Shown one piece after another: positions 26,692 through 39,503 of a stretch of 64,000 nucleotides of DNA. Position 1 is the stretch's first letter, and the number at the start of each line of letters is the position of its first letter. Position numbers and translations under genes: made by a program. The notes under the pieces were generated by a model. It saw nothing but the letters and a program-made list of their open reading frames with translations, had not been told where the DNA came from and made no database searches. The DNA is from Epiperipatus broadwayi (taxonomy: Eukaryota; Onychophora; Udeonychophora; Euonychophora; Peripatidae), in contig JAQFVV010006312.1 in the NCBI GenBank assembly GCA_028023455.1, positions 3,989,835-4,053,834 of the forward strand. Direction: 5' to 3'.

Positions 26692-29600
26692 TCTAACCTA
26701 TCAAAAGTTGAACACTTCTATGAAATCCCTTCGGAAGCCTATTCTATTAAAGAGAATTCGGAAAGCCCTAGACGCTCCTGTATAGGACGGGTAGCAAACC
26801 CATACATTTTACCGAATATAGCTCGACATTAGGTTACTTATAATAATTCAGCTACAGCGATATGCAGTTCAGACAGAGATAAACTTAAAAAAAAATTATC
26901 ATTAAGAAAATTTAGAATAAACTAACATTCTTTCTCTATCCAAAACACATTCTCTGAGCTGTAAGTACTTGCACTGTTCGACAATGATGATGATGATTTC
27001 ATGTCATTGTTAATATTACTGACTAAAATAAAACATTCATTAATTTGCCAATATGATCTCAATATTTTATTATTACACAATCAGAAGTTTCAATCTCTTA
27101 AGCCATGCCATGCTTGTAATGTTGATCATAATTGATCAATTCTTACTGTAAGAGCATTTATAATAATGACACTAATCTCAGGGTTCTCCGTTATATTTAA
27201 AGAAAAATGCTCGGCAGTATTGTGTTGTCGCATATGACTGACATTCTGGTCGGCTATAGGAAACATTTACCTTATTTAAATTCCATGTGTCTTCATCCAC
27301 ATATCAACTATTATAATGTTTAACGAGATGATAACTATATTCAATAACAACGCATAATTTTGAATAATACAGCCCCTTTTAATCCAGAATCTCAGTCGGA
27401 ATGATGAAAAGACAAGGGTGCTTTTGTGTCCTTCCATCCTCCATGACAACACAATAATTTAACTAAGATTTATTACTTAGACACTTCACTTAACTGTGTA
27501 TGAAACAATGTGCTACCAAAGCTGGTAATTTGGGAATAAAGTGATTTTACACACACATAAAATAAAATGTCTTGGTCTGAAGTTTCCAATTCCACAAATA
27601 ATTTTTATTAAATTAAAATATACTGAAATATTCTGATCTGCTTACAATTGTCTATCTGGTGTATTGAATTTAAGATTTCATAAATGATTTTTGGACTCAA
27701 GAAAGTATTGCAAGTATTATGCCAATACACTTTTATTTAGCACACAAGAAAAATGACTCAAAACAACTTGTAACAAGACTATAATTTATTATTAAATTTT
27801 AACAATATTCTAATTTATTATTACAGTTTAACAAAACTATCCTTTATGATTAACATAATAAACAAACATATACAATTTATTCGATCTCATATGGATAAAA
27901 CAAAATATAACTAACATTAATTCGTCTATACTTTTAGACTTGGATTCGAACTACTTCTTCATCTTCTTTTTACATTTATGCAAATTGAATATAACAAAAT
28001 AAATATTATTATCGATACATTAACTCATCCGTTTAGTGTATCTTATATGAACGGCTGCTTAACTTTATTAACTAACTATTTGTTTTAAAATAAAAATAAT
28101 CTGATTCTAGGCAATGCGTACAAACGATTTTTATAGTCATATCTTTAATTAAATGATAGTTTTTATTTAGATAACTTATTATAATTTATGGGTTATTTAT
28201 CAGAAGTTACACTTATTATTTTTAATATTTACCTTAATAATAACTGAAGTTGTTATACACATTGTATTCCTCAGTATATGTTATATTGTGAGTGCTACTT
28301 AATTATTAACCCGAATTAAACCTAGTATTTGAATCCTCCATTGGCAAATAAAATTTTTAAATCACGCAATTTTAAACTTACTCTCTCCATTGACTTACGT
28401 GTGAATTACCAGCACTATTCCGCCGCACAATCCAGACATTGATCATATATACTAGCACGCTATTTATACTAAATGGATCGTGAGGAATTAACCCCCAATA
28501 TACCCGTTATCTTGCCATAACTTTCTAAACAAAACACAATATTCAACACCTTCCATGGTGGAATTATCTCTATTTTCTCATGAGGAATACAGAATAACAC
28601 TGAAGGTCTGTAGAGTTAACTACTACATTAAAATAGTTTGGTGGGTCCTTGCCTCGTACTTGGGCATAATAGGAACACACACCAATATAATCCTCTCCTG
28701 GGATTTTAACGAATGAAATACACTAAATACTATATAAATTACTGATCGTCCTAACTCTGAGAAGCGATCACTTGGGTTATAAATATACCTGAATATTAGA
28801 TTTATCTATTCCCCTCATGGAAAATAAAGCTTTTGGGGAGATCATTTTCCATTACAATTATTACTTATGCGAATCTTAAGCATCTACCAATGCTATAACG
28901 GGAAAGACAAGCAAATACACTAATTACACTAAATTTATGTTCCGGGGTATACTTAGATCAACGTCTGAAATCAATGGATAACACAGAATAAACCATAATA
29001 ATTTTCACCTTTGCCAAAGAAACATTCAACAAGTAATTGGTAGTATAGTATCTTGAACTAAATTAAGTGAATGCGTTAATAAAGAATAATTGGGAATAAG
29101 TTCCACAATTAACATAGTATAAATTTGTTTCAAACTGTAAATAAGTAATATCCTGTATAGCACTTCTCTTTAATTACTTCTGATAATTTTAACTAGATAT
29201 TTTACCTATTAAGTATCTAAATTTTTCTACTTTTACGCATCTAACATATAAATTTATACCCATAATTGCATATCATAAGTAAACACATTTTATAAAAAAA
29301 AAATTTTTTTCATGTCAAATATAAATTTAACCTAGAATAATTACATGAAAACATACCTTTATGATTACAAGGTCATTTAAATATTACTTGACTATACAGC
29401 CTTTCACCTGTTGATATAAAAAAAAATACACATAATTTTACAAATTAGTAAAAAAAAATCATTACTTAACAAGTGCTTATTATCTCACTAGAAAAATGTT
29501 TTTCCATTGGGCAATTTATCTAGATGAAGAACTTGATCCATTCGTAGTTCACAAAGCAAATTTAAAATAAGAAACACATTTTATTATTTCATTTATATAA

Positions 29601-31191
29601 AAGTTGCCTCCATTCTGGTGCAATTAATAAATTAGACAAAGAAAACATAGCAGTGTTGGATGTTAACTCTTCCTTGAATTAACTGATATAATTTTGGGAT
29701 CCAAGAAAACAATACATTTTTTAACATGACGAATATTTGACGATAGACGATCACATATACAATTCTTTTCTTTTTACTATTGGCGATACATATCATTTTT
29801 AGCTAGCTGGCTTATGAATAAAATAATGCGTGAATTTTCCAAAATACTATTATTATAAGGACTGCAACTGACTTACGTGGATATAAAGTTTTAACGACTC
29901 CATTTGATGTATAATATGACATATTATATTATGGTTATAATTAAGTCAATAATGTTTGTAGTTTTTATTCCTACGCTAGGAATTGTAATTTTTCTTTAAT
30001 AAGGAATTCTCCGTAAAATGCACACATACAAATTTTCCGATATTTGCCTTGAGAAAATTTATATTTTCTTTTTAAAAAATATACAGGTGCATAAGTAAAT
30101 ATCATTGACCATTAATATTATTTTTAGATAATTTTCTAGTGAATAAAACTTATTTTAACATGGGGAACTTACATTATTTTCAAAGCAGACAATTTCTTTT
30201 AGAAAGAGCGCGAAATTTTCTAGTTAACTTTCCTTGGCTTTTATAATATGTCTTTTTAAATTATAAATTTTTCTTTTATACCATGAAAAGATTATTAAAT
30301 AAGGTAAAGTTAACAAATAATTGATTATTTCCTGGAAATTACTTATATTATTTATTTTAAACATAATGACATTTTCCGTGATTGCTGTAGTCAATACGGT
30401 CATTTTGAACTTTAGCAGAAGATAGTATATTTTTGCGTATAAAAAGCCTTAAAATAGGTAGATGGCCACAGAAAACAGAATATCTTATCAAATAGGATTA
30501 GCCACGCATGATATTATTAAAAATTTACTGGACTTATATTTATTTCTGCAATAAAAAATATAAAAAATTTTGTTACCGAATTTCAGTACTGCTTCCTCCT
30601 TGTAAAACTAATGTCAGACTAAACTTTCTTCAAAATTTGGAGGTCTTCTTTTAGTGACCTCTTACAGAAAATTAATCATTTAATTATAACATACAAAAGA
30701 AAAGGAAAAAAAAAAAACTTATTACAGTTATATTTTTCCGTATGATTTAAATAAATTACAAAGTAATTTGACAAATAATGAAAAATAATAAATATCTTTA
30801 ACTAACAATGCTTATTAGTGGTGTATATTTCTGTATACATTATTATCTAAATTAATTTAAAAATTACCAGAAGTTGTTGTGTTTTATGATAAGATACTCA
30901 TCTACTCTCCCTCTACCCATCCAAAATCAATTACTGTTTTTAATATGTGCTTTTATACTATATTAAATTGCTCTTATTGTTAATATTTTAATTAAATTAT
31001 TCATGCTCTTCTTCAAAATGATATTGGATTACTAAATTTATTAGTTATTTGCTTAAAACACGTTAAAGTGAGTAAATAGCATATTTTATTAATCACTTAA
31101 TATTATTATTATTTTATTTTTTTATTTCCTAGAAAATGATAGCATTGTTTTCCTGTGGAAATAATGCTAAATAAACCAAGTGTCAATAACA
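26692..31191. other. Compositionally distinct gene-free tract (26.7-30.5 kb)
   Basis: Compared with its neighbours this tract has visibly more C/G and CpG (for example CCTTCGGAAG, CTAGACGCTCC, GGACGGGTAG, TTCCGCCGCAC) and fewer T/A homopolymers, especially to about 29 kb. Another small inverted pair lies at 30,365-30,405 (GTCATTTTCCGTG and ACGGTCATTTT). No open frame of note, no RT or transposase motif and no simple-repeat arrays were found. Confidence 0.45.
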
Positions 31192-31198
31192 CTAGGTT

Positions 31199-31229
<31 letters not shown>

Positions 31230-31274
31230 CCTAGTATATATATATATATATGTATATATATATACATTGTAACC
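31192..31274. repeat. TA-rich nested palindrome
   Basis: GGTTACAATATATAT at the left and ATATACATTGTAACC at the right are inverted partners, with a further TATAACCTAGTATA-type inversion inside. The whole 83 bp is a TA tract that can form a cruciform. Confidence 0.8.
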
Positions 31275-31573
31275 CAAAGTTCAAGTCACAATCAGGTAAG
31301 AGCAAAATATGACCGGTTGAGATGATTGGAATAGAGAGGGGGAATAATCAATTATTTTATGTTATTTATTTCTAAATAGCTCGTCAGATTGAGTTTTTCT
31401 TTTTAATGAGTACATGCCTTAAAATATTTTATCATAAATTTATATAAAATGTATAAATATTTTTCCAATCTGGGTGAATCTTGGTGTCCATTGATTTTAA
31501 TTTATTTCTTTATTTCAATCATCATCACCAAAAGGCTGGTGACCCATTCTATTTTGTTAGTCACACTCTAAAG

Positions 31574-34180
31574 CAGTAGTCTTCAATTACCGGGCTGTGG
31601 ACTGGTGCTGGGCTGCAGTAATTTTCTGCCAGTCCAAGCTAGAGTGCCAAGAAAGTTTGTAATAAAAAAATAATAAGATTTTAAACTTTTAATTATTATA
31701 AACAATTTTTATTTATTTATTCATTGCAATTTCTTAAATAAAATTAATTATAAATCAAAATTTTATTTAAATTATTAGATAATACTATAATTACTAAATA
31801 ATAATCAAAGGAATTTATCTGAAAAATCAATTTTTAAAAGACAAAGCATCAATCTCATGAAAATTGCGCCACTCCTTACTTGCACCACTCCTTACCTTAC
31901 ACATCATTTTCTATACCTAATAGGCATTTCTGTATTGCATTAGCTCATTTATCATTCATTATAGCAAAAAAATTTATTGCATTTGTATTATCTTTTTATT
32001 TTGTGTGTGACCTTTTTTTTTTTGAAATTGTAAATTTCACAAAATGGAGACAAAAAAAGTCAAACAGCAAAACCTTTTGACCTTCTTAAGAAGAGATGAG
32101 GATAATATTTCAGTAAAAAGAGATGCTGATACGGAAAGTATGCCAAGTACTAGTGTTTCAACTCTTGAAGAAATGAGGAAAAAGAGATATGTCGAAACTT
32201 CAGAATGTGCAGAAAAAAACAAAAAAAGTCATTTTATTAGAAATTACAATAAGGAGTATTTAAAAGTTAGTTTCATAGTTGCTCCTGACAGTGAACTATC
32301 ACCCGGCCTTTCTGTGTAGTATGTTCCAAAATTTTGTCAAATGAAGCTATGAAACCTTCCAAACTTGCACATCATTTGCATTCAAAGCATGGAGAACTTA
32401 TGCATAAGCCATTAGACTTTTTTGAAAGATTACGTGATCAAATGAAAATTCAGAAAAATCAAATGAGTATGATGATGACTAATGACAAATCACTGCTTCA
32501 AGCATCTTATTTAGTTGTTCTTTGAATAGCTAAAACAAAAAATCCATTTTCGATTGGAGAGGAATTAATAAAGCCTTGCATCTTGGATGTTGTACAAGAA
32601 ATTTTGGGTCCCCAATCTGCTAAAAAACTAAACCCTGTATCACTTTCAGCTACTATTATTAGGAGGAGAATTGTTGATATGGCCACAGATATTGAAGAAC
32701 AAGTTATAAATGGAATTAAAAAATCAAAATGTTTTGTGATTCAGCTTGACAAATCAACTGATGTGAGTAATCACACTATTCTACTCTGCTTCATGAGATA
32801 TAATGAAGTCTTAAGGGAAAAACTTCTTTGCTGTTTACCTGCATGGACTACTGTTTCAGAGATATTTAATGTTCTTGATGAGTATTTTCAAGCACAAAGT
32901 TTGGACTGGAGTAAATGGGTAGGATTATGTACAGATGGTGCTGCTAGCATAACTGGATGTTACTCAGGAGTAGTTATAAAAATAAAGAAAGTCACCCACC
33001 CGGACATTTTGTTCACTCACTGCATGATCCACCGAGAACAACTAGCTGCAAACAAGCTTTCTACTGAACTAAATATTGTAATGAATGATGCTGTTAAAAT
33101 TATTAATGAAATTCATAGTCGAACAAAAAATTCCAGGTTATTCACAATATTGTGTGAGAGCATGGAATCACACCACCAACATCTTCTTCTACATGCAGAA
33201 GTGAGGTGGTTATCAAGAGAAAGAGTTCTAGCACATCTTTTCAAACTTTGAGAAGTAAAACTGTTTTTACTAGAGCTGAAATCAGACCTAGTAGAACCTT
33301 TGTTGAATGATGAATGGATGGCTAAACTTGCATACTTAATGGATATATTTGACCTTCATTACAGAATTAATCTTTCTCTCCAGGGACCTTGCACAAGTAT
33401 TTTTATATTAAGAAATAAAATGGATGCATTTAGAAAAAAGCTTTCATTTTGGGATAGTCATGTACAACAAAAAGATATAGATATGTTTCCACTTTTAGGA
33501 GAATTTTTGACTGCTGCTGATGTCAACCAGAAAGTCATATTCAATATAAGTAGTTAGCATTTAAGAGCATTAGCTGAAAACTTTGATAATTATTTTCCTG
33601 AAATTGAGGATCCTCATAAAGGTAATCTCTGGATTAATAACCCTTTTTTCGAAGAAGTAAACTCTTGTGCACTTGAATCTCATGAAAAAAAAATGATTGA
33701 ATTGTCATCTGATCTCACTCTGGTGTCCAGACATAAAATGCAATCGTTGTCTCAATTTTGGCTATCACTTGAAAAAGAATATCCAACTTTTAGTTACAAA
33801 GCTATTAAATTATTAGTGATTTTTTCAACCTCATATTTATCTGAGAAAACATTTTCAGCAATGTCTATAATAAAAAATAAACAAACAAATAGAATGGATG
33901 TTAAAACAGCACTTCATTTTTCTGAAACAATGCTACAGCCATGCATATCAAATTTAGTAACAAAGAAACAACAGCAGACTTCACTTTAGGTAGGTAAAAA
34001 ATTTTAGAATTTAGATTTTTTTTTGTAAATAAAATATTACCTACAATAGTTTTTATTTCTATGTTAGATAAAGCTGTAGAATTTTTTAAATGCAGTTTAA
34101 TATAAAAATTTTTTTGCCTTAATTACTATATTTTTAAGCCTTAAAAGCTGATTGTTTCTTTTTTTAATTGGAATTCAAAC
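31574..34180 (+). mobile_element. hAT DNA transposon, 3' end not found
   Basis: The left end, CAGTAGTCTTCAATTACCGG followed by GCTGTGGACTGGTGCTGGGC, resembles hAT terminal inverted repeats of the CAGnGGTnnTCAA...CCGCGGACCGG type. Downstream lies a BED-finger hAT transposase pseudogene (32,044-33,989). No inverted counterpart of the left terminus was seen before the (TA)n at 34,184, so the right end is missing or eroded. The end coordinate given is provisional. hAT elements move by cut and paste with 8-bp target duplications, and none was identified here. Confidence 0.7.
32044..33989 (+). pseudogene. BED-finger hAT transposase (ZBED5/SCAND3-like), broken
   Basis: Reading order: N-terminal METKKVKQQNLLTFLRRDED; a BED zinc finger CVVCSKILSNEAMKPSKL with the HHLHSKH end (about 32,313-32,390); the central RNase-H-like region with CFVIQLDKSTDVSNHTILL and GLCTDGAASITGCYSG, where the acidic residues of hAT transposases lie; VRWLSRERVL; and a C-terminal hATC dimerisation block (FWLSLEKEYPTF, YLSEKTFSAMSIIKNKQTNR). 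Total length would be about 645 residues, normal for the family. It is disrupted by one frameshift near 32,300 and in-frame stops at 32,523, 33,249 and 33,555. Start chosen at the first ATG of the frame containing the N-terminal block. Similar domesticated genes exist, but this copy is plainly broken. Confidence 0.88.
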
Positions 34181-34183
34181 AAA

Positions 34184-34184
34184 T

Positions 34185-34208
<24 letters not shown>
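34184..34208. repeat. (TA)n microsatellite
   Basis: A short TA tract at the right edge of the recognisable hAT-related sequence. Confidence 0.85.
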
Positions 34209-34215
<7 letters not shown>

Positions 34216-34862
34216 GAACACAACCAACCACCCGAATGGAAGGAGTCACTCAATATGTAGTTGAATCAATATATAATGAAACTCATCGACCACATAAATT
34301 GTAATCATTCATATGCTAGCTATCCGTTTGATTTACAGATATATTTGACTGTTAATTTCAACACTTTTTTTATAATTTCTAGTAATTATTATAATCATCA
34401 TCAGATCTTAAGGAATCATAATTTTAATCTTTAATGGTAAAAGGCTGTTGACTACCTGAAAATATTTTAATTCTATAGATCATTGATGATAATTTCACTC
34501 AGGAGAACATAAATGTATAATCTTTTTTTTTTAGCAAAATGACATCTTTATAATGATTGTTTTATTTCGATGTGACTCTTTACCAAAACAACTTTTCAGC
34601 TCAATTTTCCCAGTGGCTTTACAGGTGGTCTTCAGGTGATTTCAAGAGTAAACAACTACTGCACTCTGGTGTCATTTTAATCTTATTTTTGCCTAATTAA
34701 AAAAAAAACAGAATGAAAACAAAAACTAATCAATCATATATAAATTATCTTGTTTTTTTAGTTATCACAGGTGTATATGGGGGAGAGAATCAAATTTTTT
34801 ATTATTTTTAAAAAAAATTCAAAATTTATATTTAAAAAATGTTTTTTTATTATACAAACTCC
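34209..34862. other. AT-rich DNA, no gene seen
   Basis: No motif was recognised between the hAT remnant and the GATA array. Confidence 0.5.
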
Positions 34863-35213
<351 letters not shown>

Positions 35214-36508
35214 TTACAAGCATAAAGCTAAACTAGTCAATATATAATCAAAACTACCCCAAATCCAAAATTCAAACAGACCAGCATAAAAATAATATTA
35301 AAACACTACCAAAGGTTTCACTGCTACAAGCAGACTTCTCAAGTGTAAAGAACTATAAAAACTACACAATATGTATAATATTAAACATTACCCACAAATC
35401 CATTCACTTCCCATCGACCCTTAATATTAAAAGAACTCTTAAATAAATTAATTGCTTCAGAATAATAAATTTTTAATAATAAAGATTCTTTAATTCTTCT
35501 TTTGATTTCATTTCTCTCAAAGAAGACAACCTTAGCTTCATCAAAATCAGTAGTGTGGCCTGTATCTTTTTTATGGACATACAAAGCAGAACTAAGATAT
35601 CTATATTTAACTCTACTTTTATGAACTTTTATTTTTTCATTTAAACTCAAACTACTCCAACTTATGTAAACCTTCTTACAAATAAACAAGTGATAAAATA
35701 TACTACACCAGGAATAGTCCTTCTATCAAAATTTTTTTTTGTATTATTTAATAAATTATTCAATGTAACACCCCCTTTCCAAGCAATTTTCTTATTTCCA
35801 AACAATTTACTATTTCTACATATGATTTTATAAGAAGACAATTTAAATGGCAAAGAAATAAAATCATATTTTTCTTTAACCTTTACATCCTTACAAACAT
35901 TACTATTAAACAAAATACTTTTAACAAATTTATCAGAGTACCCAATCTTCAAGTAATCTTTATAAAATTGATATTTCTGAAACAAAGTTACCCCACTAGA
36001 ATTATTTAATCTATTATTCCTATGACAATAATTCCTTAAAGCAGCTACTTTATGAGATACTGAGTGATAGCTATCAGGTTTAATTATATATCTTAATTTT
36101 TTTACTTTTAACAAAATGACTGCACAGCAAACAATTAGTTTCTACATTTCTAATCACCAAAAGATCTAAAAATTTTAACTTACCAAAATCTAACCCCTCT
36201 CCTCCTAACACAAATTTTATAGAAGGATCAAAACAATTAAACTCATTTACAAATTCCTTCAATTTATCATTCTCAACTACAAATAAACAATCATCAACAT
36301 ATCTGACAAATAACTTTGCACATAAACAATTCTTTTTAATAATAATTTCCTCTTCCATATAATTAATATTAACTGAACATACTAAAGGAGAAATAATATA
36401 ACCTATTATCCACCCTTCCTTAATCTTATAAAAATTATCTTTATAAGTAAAATACATAGAATCTTCCAATAACAAAAAAATAAAATTAAGGTAATTAAAG
36501 ATTTGCTT
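35214..36508 (-). mobile_element. Penelope-like retroelement family B, 5'-truncated
   Basis: The minus-strand copy runs from about 36,508 to a 3' untranslated tail (35,380-35,214) ending at the (GATA)n array. The same tail (AAACATTACCC..., CTTGAGAAGTCTGCTTGTAG on its sense strand) follows the family-B fragment at 39,207-39,331. The 5' half of the ORF is missing. The 5' end is joined head-to-head to a family-C fragment through a 50-bp palindrome. Confidence 0.85.
35381..36508 (-). pseudogene. PLE-B reverse transcriptase + GIY-YIG, truncated and frameshifted
   Basis: The frame enters in the RT just before motif B (KIKEGWIIGYIISPLVCSV). Catalytic VRYVDDCLF follows at 36,290-36,301, then FLDLLVIRN, a linker with SHKVAALRNYCHRNNRLNN, and the endonuclease start GVVYFITCLF joining CKKVYISWSSLSLNEKIKVH after a frame change. 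In the plus-strand relative the corresponding motif is VYIGQSS, so the conserved glycine of YIG is lost here. Frame changes lie near 36,110 and 35,685. The ORF ends at 35,381. Confidence 0.85.
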
Positions 36509-36558
36509 CAACATGTCGATTGTATAAAATAATATTATTTTATACAATTGATATGTTG
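36509..36558. repeat. 50-bp palindrome joining two PLEs head to head
   Basis: The halves 36,509-36,533 and 36,534-36,558 are reverse complements at 23 of 25 positions, centred in ATTGTATAAAATAAT/ATTATTTTATACAAT. The right half runs into the family-C YVDD codons (36,552-36,563). The left half abuts the truncated 5' end of the minus-strand family-B copy. Confidence 0.9.
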
Positions 36559-37675
36559 ATGATGTTTTTGTTTGTGGAAAGCCAAATGCTATTAATGATT
36601 TGTTAAAGAAATTAAGTAATATAAAGGCCTTAAAGTGGATTAAAACAGATGAAAATTTAATGAGTGTACAATTTTTAGATCTCAAGATAATCAGAAACAA
36701 GGATAAACTGGATTACTATATGACTCTTAAACCAATAGCAAAAAGAGGATATATTTTATATGAATCAAAAGTACCAATGTCACATAAAATGGCATGTTTG
36801 AAATCCTTTTTATTTAGAAATGATAACCTTTGTAGATATGCCTCAGATAAAACTAAAAATATTGAAATTTATTATAATGAATTGTTAAATGTTGGATACA
36901 ATTATGATTCTGTTTATTATACTATTAAAATTTTTACTTATAAATATAAAAATAGTGTTAATTCTTCTGATAAAAAATTGTGGATATCAATACCATATAT
37001 TTCAAGTCAACAGGCAAGTTTCATTAAGAAAATTTATAAAGGAATATGTGATATTACATTTTATGCACCACCTACATTAAATAAATTAATAAACAATTCA
37101 AAGGATAAAACTTTATTTACAAATAAAAATTGTATCATTTACAAATGGACATGTGGGTGTGGCTGTATATATATAGGTGAATCGAGGTGCACATTGGAAA
37201 AAAGAACAAATGAACACTTATTGTTATTTAAAAGGGTTCAAAATACAAAACAAAATTTTAAAAATAATGATAATTTATCAGCTTCTGTCTTTTATGACCA
37301 TAATAAATCATGTATATATGGTTTCTATTTTAATTATAACAACATAAAAATATTGGAAACTGAAAGAAATAATAATAAAAGGAAAATTAAAGAGGTGATG
37401 TTAATATGTAAATACAAGCAACATTTGGTTAATAGGCAAACAGCAAGCATTAAGATCACAGAATTATGGGAAAGTTGACATCATAGAATTATGGAAAAGC
37501 TGACATTTTAAACGTGATAGTTGACAAAGCTACAAGTTAGTTGAAAGCATTCCAAAGTGACGGTTATACATATATTTTTATAAGCTTTTAAATACTGTAT
37601 TTTTAATTATTTATTTATAAATTTGCGTATATTATTTTGAAGAAATACAGACATCGATTTATAATATATATATAT
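36534..37675 (+). mobile_element. Penelope-like retroelement family C, 5'-truncated
   Basis: Contains the 3' half of the ORF (36,552-37,478) and a tail ending in AAATACAGACAT (37,643-37,654) and a short TA tract (37,662-37,674). The tail resembles those of the palindromic copies at 13.1-13.56 kb and 44.64-45.0 kb. Confidence 0.85.
36552..37478 (+). pseudogene. PLE-C C-terminal RT and GIY-YIG endonuclease, 5'-truncated
   Basis: The open reading frame is uninterrupted but lacks everything before the RT catalytic motif. It starts at YVDDVFVCGKPN (36,552), continues with FLDLKIIRNKDKLDYYMTLK, SHKMACLKSFLFRNDN and WISIPYISSQQ, then a GIY-YIG domain CIIYKWTCGCGCIYIGESRC with downstream TLEKRTNEH, and ends ...SIKITELWES at 37,478. 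The two-cysteine insertion before YIG is typical of PLE endonucleases. The endonuclease half looks intact. With RT motifs upstream of YVDD missing, no active transposase is expected. The first in-frame ATG would be well inside the protein. Confidence 0.88.
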
Positions 37676-38827
37676 GATTTTTTTACTTAAAAGAAGATTT
37701 GTAATTAAGTAGATTAGTGCTCTGAGAATTTGTGTGTCTTCTTGTGCATTAAATAGGATATTAATATTTTATAATGGTTTCATTTTATATCTTCAGCAAA
37801 AAACTTTTTTTTAAATATTTCAACATTATGTCAATTTCAGCTCTCCAATAAATTTTATTCTCACAATATCTTCCTGAATGAAAACAATTGTCATCACTCT
37901 TCTTTAGTATAATGTACACATTACCCTTAGGTATCCTTAAAAATTATGCCCAAATTTACAAAAAAATACTTTTTCAGGATGTCATTACATTTATCATCCA
38001 ATCCAGCAAAAATGTGATTTTACAAAATAGTAAAACTAATATCATCATATCCAAGAAGTTGAAGAACAAATGTATAAGTTTTATGATCTCTCCATAGATT
38101 TTATTTAAATGAAACCATTTTCAATTCCATTACATTGCACCAATTAGGTTAGCCAAGTTTCTCTTTCATACAATAAATTAGGTAAACTAACTGCCTTATA
38201 TGCAGCTAATTTAATTGAAGTAGTTATTTTCCTCTGATAAAATACTCAACCATTTATCTACTTAAAAGCAGCAGCAGGACATTGGAGTCTGTGGTATAAC
38301 TCAACATCTAACCACTTTTCTTCCCCCTATATTCTACTTATAAAAATACCAAGTTAATAACTATCCAAACTAAAAGTTGCTGATAATTTTTCTTGCTCAA
38401 TGCTGATAAAGAAATCAAAGTCTTTATATGTTGCATTCAAATCATTAAGAACATTCTGTATAATATTTTTGAATTGGAAAAATAATGCAATTATCAGATT
38501 ACTGTAAGTACAAAATTAAAGAAGAAAAACTTCTTTTGCTTAGTTTTATCAATTCAATTTAAAAATTCTACTATTAACCTGTATCATATTTTGATCCACT
38601 TTTGATGATTACTGTTATAAAAATTAAAAATAATGTTGGAAAAAGTAATATCCTTGTATAAAAACAGTTTCCATTTTAATGTCTTGGATTTTCCACCTGT
38701 AATAATAATAATTCCTCTCATTTCATTATGTAGAAGCTGTATAATATGAATAAAATTTGGTAGATAACCAACTAAAAACAACAGTTACCATACACACTTT
38801 CTATTAATTAAATCAAATGACTTGATT
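37676..38827. other. AT-rich DNA, no gene seen
   Basis: Frames at 37,888-38,097 and 38,584-38,781 have no recognisable signature. The stretch lies between two PLE fragments and is probably older host DNA. Confidence 0.45.
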
Positions 38828-38885
38828 TTTTAATTCTTTTTTTGATTTCATTTCTCTCAAAGAAGACAACCTTGGCTTCATCAAA

Positions 38886-39206
38886 AACAATATCCCTTGT
38901 TTATTTTGTAAGAAGGTTTACATAGGTCAGAGTAGTTTGAGTTTAAATGAAAGAATAAAGGTTCATAAAAGTAGAGTTAAAAATAGATATCTTAGTTCTG
39001 CTTTGTATGTCCATGAAAAAGATATAGGCCACACTATTGATTTTGATGAAGCTAAGGTTGTCTTCTTTGAGAGAAATGAAATCAAAAGAATAATTAAAGA
39101 ATCTTTATTATTGAAAATTTACTTTTCTGAAGCAATTAACATATTTAAGAGTTCTTTTAATATTAAAGATGGATGGGAAGTGAATAGATTTATGGGTAAT
39201 GTTTAA
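38886..39206 (+). pseudogene. PLE-B GIY-YIG endonuclease C-terminus, fragment
   Basis: The frame reads IPCLFCKKVYIGQSSLSLNE, then RIKVHKSRVKNRYLSSALYV, HEKDIGHTIDFDEAKVVFFE and ends WEVNRFMGNV. It retains the CxxC, VYIG and RxxxH elements but lacks the GIY strand and the whole RT. It is homologous to the minus-strand frame 35,381-35,689 with scattered substitutions, so B copies are older than the A pieces. It is not a functional gene. Confidence 0.82.
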
Positions 39207-39331
39207 TATTATATATATTGTGTAGTTTTTGTAGTTCTTTACACTTGAGAAGTCTGCTTGTAGCAGTGAAACCTTTTGTTGTGTTTTAATATTATTTTTA
39301 TGCTGGTCTGGATGAATTTTGGATTTGGAAT

Positions 39332-39461
39332 AATTATTCAAATTGAAAGGTGTAGTGAAAAACGTAAAATTAAAGAGGCAATGATGATATCTAGGAATAG
39401 AGGTGGTTTGATGAATAAACAATCAGCTAATATAAAGACAACAGAATTGTGGGAAATTTGA
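39332..39461 (+). pseudogene. PLE-A endonuclease extreme C-terminus, fragment
   Basis: Residues IIQIERCSEKRKIKEAMMIS through TTELWEI are identical to the end of the PLE-A frame at 17,658. Only about 43 codons are present, fused downstream of the family-B tail. Confidence 0.85.
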
Positions 39462-39503
39462 ATAGATTGAATGATGGGTAATGCAAGTTTTTATTTTTTG
39501 TAC

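Noticed and set aside
32044-33989. Domesticated ZBED-like host gene
   Set aside because: A frameshift and three in-frame stops, plus an adjacent hAT-type terminal sequence, indicate a dead transposon copy.
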